This document shows positions 6,544 through 7,545 of a stretch of DNA of 7,545 nucleotides, piece after piece. Origin of the DNA: Chloroflexota bacterium (lineage in GTDB: Bacteria > Chloroflexota > Dehalococcoidia > Lucifugimonadales > VGZR01); NCBI GenBank assembly GCA_027625225.1, contig JAQBWG010000087.1, forward strand, positions 1 through 7,545, read 5' to 3'. Made by a program: the position numbers and the translations under genes. Under the pieces are notes generated by a model, which did no database searches, had not been told where the DNA came from, and was given only the letters and a program-made list of their open reading frames with translations. Position 1 is the stretch's first letter. Each line of letters starts with the position of its first letter.

Positions 6544-7545
6544 GTGACGAAAAAGCGTATCGCGATATTCGGCGTCGGGGCCATCGGTGGATGTCTGGGA
6601 GGGTATCTCACCAAAGCGGGAGTGGACGTGACGCTGATTGACCAGTGGCCGGAGAATATCGAGGCAATCAAGGCGAACGGACTACGGGTGAAGTCCATGG
6701 AAGAGGAGTTCACCGTCAAGCCGAAGACTGCGCTACATCTGACCGAAGTGTCGGGTACGCGACAGCAGTGGGACATCGTGTTTTTGTCGGTGAAGTCGCA
6801 GGACACGGTCTGGGCGACGCGGTTCATCGAGCCACATCTGGCACCGGGCGGCTATGTTGTCTCGGCGCAGAACGGCATCAACGACGACACGATTGCCGGA
6901 TTGCTAGGCTGGTCGCGTGTAGTGGGCTGTGTGGTGTCGTTCGGCGCGGGGATGTACGAACCGGGACGCCCTGAATACACCAGCCCGTCGTCGAGACTGG
7001 CGCTTATTTTCGGTGAATCGAGCGGGCTTATCACGCAGCGTGTGTCCGAACTGGCGGAGATTGTGGGCAGGGCGCGGAGCGTTAAGACGACCACGAACTT
7101 ATGGGGCGAACGCTGGGGTAAGCTGGGTACGAATTGTATGGCGAATGCACTGTCGGGAATCACGGGCTTGAAATCGGCTGAGATGCGTATGAATGAACGT
7201 GCGAGGCGTGCGTCCATCCGTATCGCCGCCGAGCTTGTGCAGGTGGCGACAGCGCTGGGTGTAGAGGTTGCGCCGATATCCGGTGTAGAGGCGGGGTTGT
7301 TCGTGAAGTCGCTGAGCGATGGTGGTGTACTGGAGGAGGTGGAGGGCAAGCTCATCGAGTTTGGGAAGGGTATCGGCATCGGAAGGCCATCGCTTGCACA
7401 GGACTTGCTAAAGGGGCGTCGAACCGAGGTGGACCACCTGAACGGCTATGTCGTGAAACGGGGTCAGGATGTAGGCATCGCTACACCGGTGAACGAGGCC
7501 GTGGTGAAGCTGTGCCTTCAGGTCGAGTCGGGCGAGGTCAAGCCT
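6544..7545 (+). CDS. Ketopantoate reductase-family protein (2-dehydropantoate 2-reductase-like), 3' end cut by the window
   Basis: The frame is open from GTG 6544 to the last base (334 codons, no stop). Ketopantoate reductases are usually 290-340 residues, so little should be missing. The N-terminal Rossmann motif is GVGAIGG at 10-16. D33 ends the second strand (TLIDQW), where E. coli PanE has an NADPH-binding arginine, so NADH is more likely. Residues matching the PanE active site are N110 (QNG), K193 (WGKLGTN) and E295 (RRTEVDHLNG). The family reduces ketopantoate to pantoate for vitamin B5/CoA synthesis, but many paralogues act on other 2-keto or 2-hydroxy acids. Its place 26 bases behind an amide-hydrolase-like gene, away from other pantothenate genes, makes a catabolic role as likely as biosynthesis. 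The start is chosen for the GAGGAG site and motif position. No ATG exists between the previous stop and the Rossmann motif in this frame. Confidence 0.92.
   Translation, partial: MTKKRIAIFGVGAIGGCLGGYLTKAGVDVTLIDQWPENIEAIKANGLRVKSMEEEFTVKPKTALHLTEVSGTRQQWDIVFLSVKSQDTVWATRFIEPHLAPGGYVVSAQNGINDDTIAGLLGWSRVVGCVVSFGAGMYEPGRPEYTSPSSRLALIFGESSGLITQRVSELAEIVGRARSVKTTTNLWGERWGKLGTNCMANALSGITGLKSAEMRMNERARRASIRIAAELVQVATALGVEVAPISGVEAGLFVKSLSDGGVLEEVEGKLIEFGKGIGIGRPSLAQDLLKGRRTEVDHLNGYVVKRGQDVGIATPVNEAVVKLCLQVESGEVKP

Overview
The window is a stretch of bacterial chromosome that looks like part of a heterotroph's catabolic gene repertoire. It carries six protein-coding genes and no RNA genes, insertion sequences, CRISPR arrays or long repeats that I can see. 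GC content is moderately high in most genes (short stretches I counted run about 60-70%) and lower in the lipoprotein gene (47% over 1381-1560). Bacterial signals are clear: purine-rich Shine-Dalgarno sites, a lipobox signal peptide, sigma70-like promoters and an intrinsic terminator. The mix of families (stand-alone MetE-core protein, phosphotriesterase-like hydrolase, zinc alcohol dehydrogenase, dimethylformamidase-like large subunit, ketopantoate reductase-like protein) is of a kind I associate with environmental Chloroflexota such as the SAR202/Dehalococcoidia groups. That placement is a low-confidence inference and not read from any marker gene.

Layout. Positions 1-163 are a non-coding leader, followed by a plus-strand run of three genes: a cobalamin-independent methionine synthase core-domain protein (164-1186), a small lipoprotein that resembles a compact OpuAC-type substrate-binding protein (1264-1947), and a phosphotriesterase-family metallohydrolase (1959-3017) that starts 11 bases after the lipoprotein stop. 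A strong hairpin at 3039-3072 closes this run and works in both directions, because the next gene, a zinc-dependent MDR-family alcohol dehydrogenase (3094-4185, minus strand), converges on it. A 142-base divergent control region (4186-4327) holds a good sigma70-type promoter for the dehydrogenase and a perfect TATAAT box for the opposite direction. The plus strand then carries a 729-residue N,N-dimethylformamidase large-subunit-like protein (4328-6517) and, 26 bases later, a GTG-started ketopantoate reductase-family protein (6544 to the window edge), probably one operon.

How the genes may work together (inference): two putative hydrolases (phosphotriesterase-like; amide-cleaving iron enzyme), two NAD(P)-dependent oxidoreductases, a putative surface binding lipoprotein and a methyltransferase-type protein would suit scavenging and breakdown of small organic amides, esters or methylated compounds. 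No substrate can be read from the sequence. The most interesting points are the dimethylformamidase-like protein, whose predicted Tyr/Tyr/Glu iron ligands are retained although no small-subunit gene is visible next to it; the orphan, low-GC, compact OpuAC-like lipoprotein next to the hydrolase; and an abrupt switch of codon choice and GC skew inside the MetE-like gene that suggests a mosaic origin.
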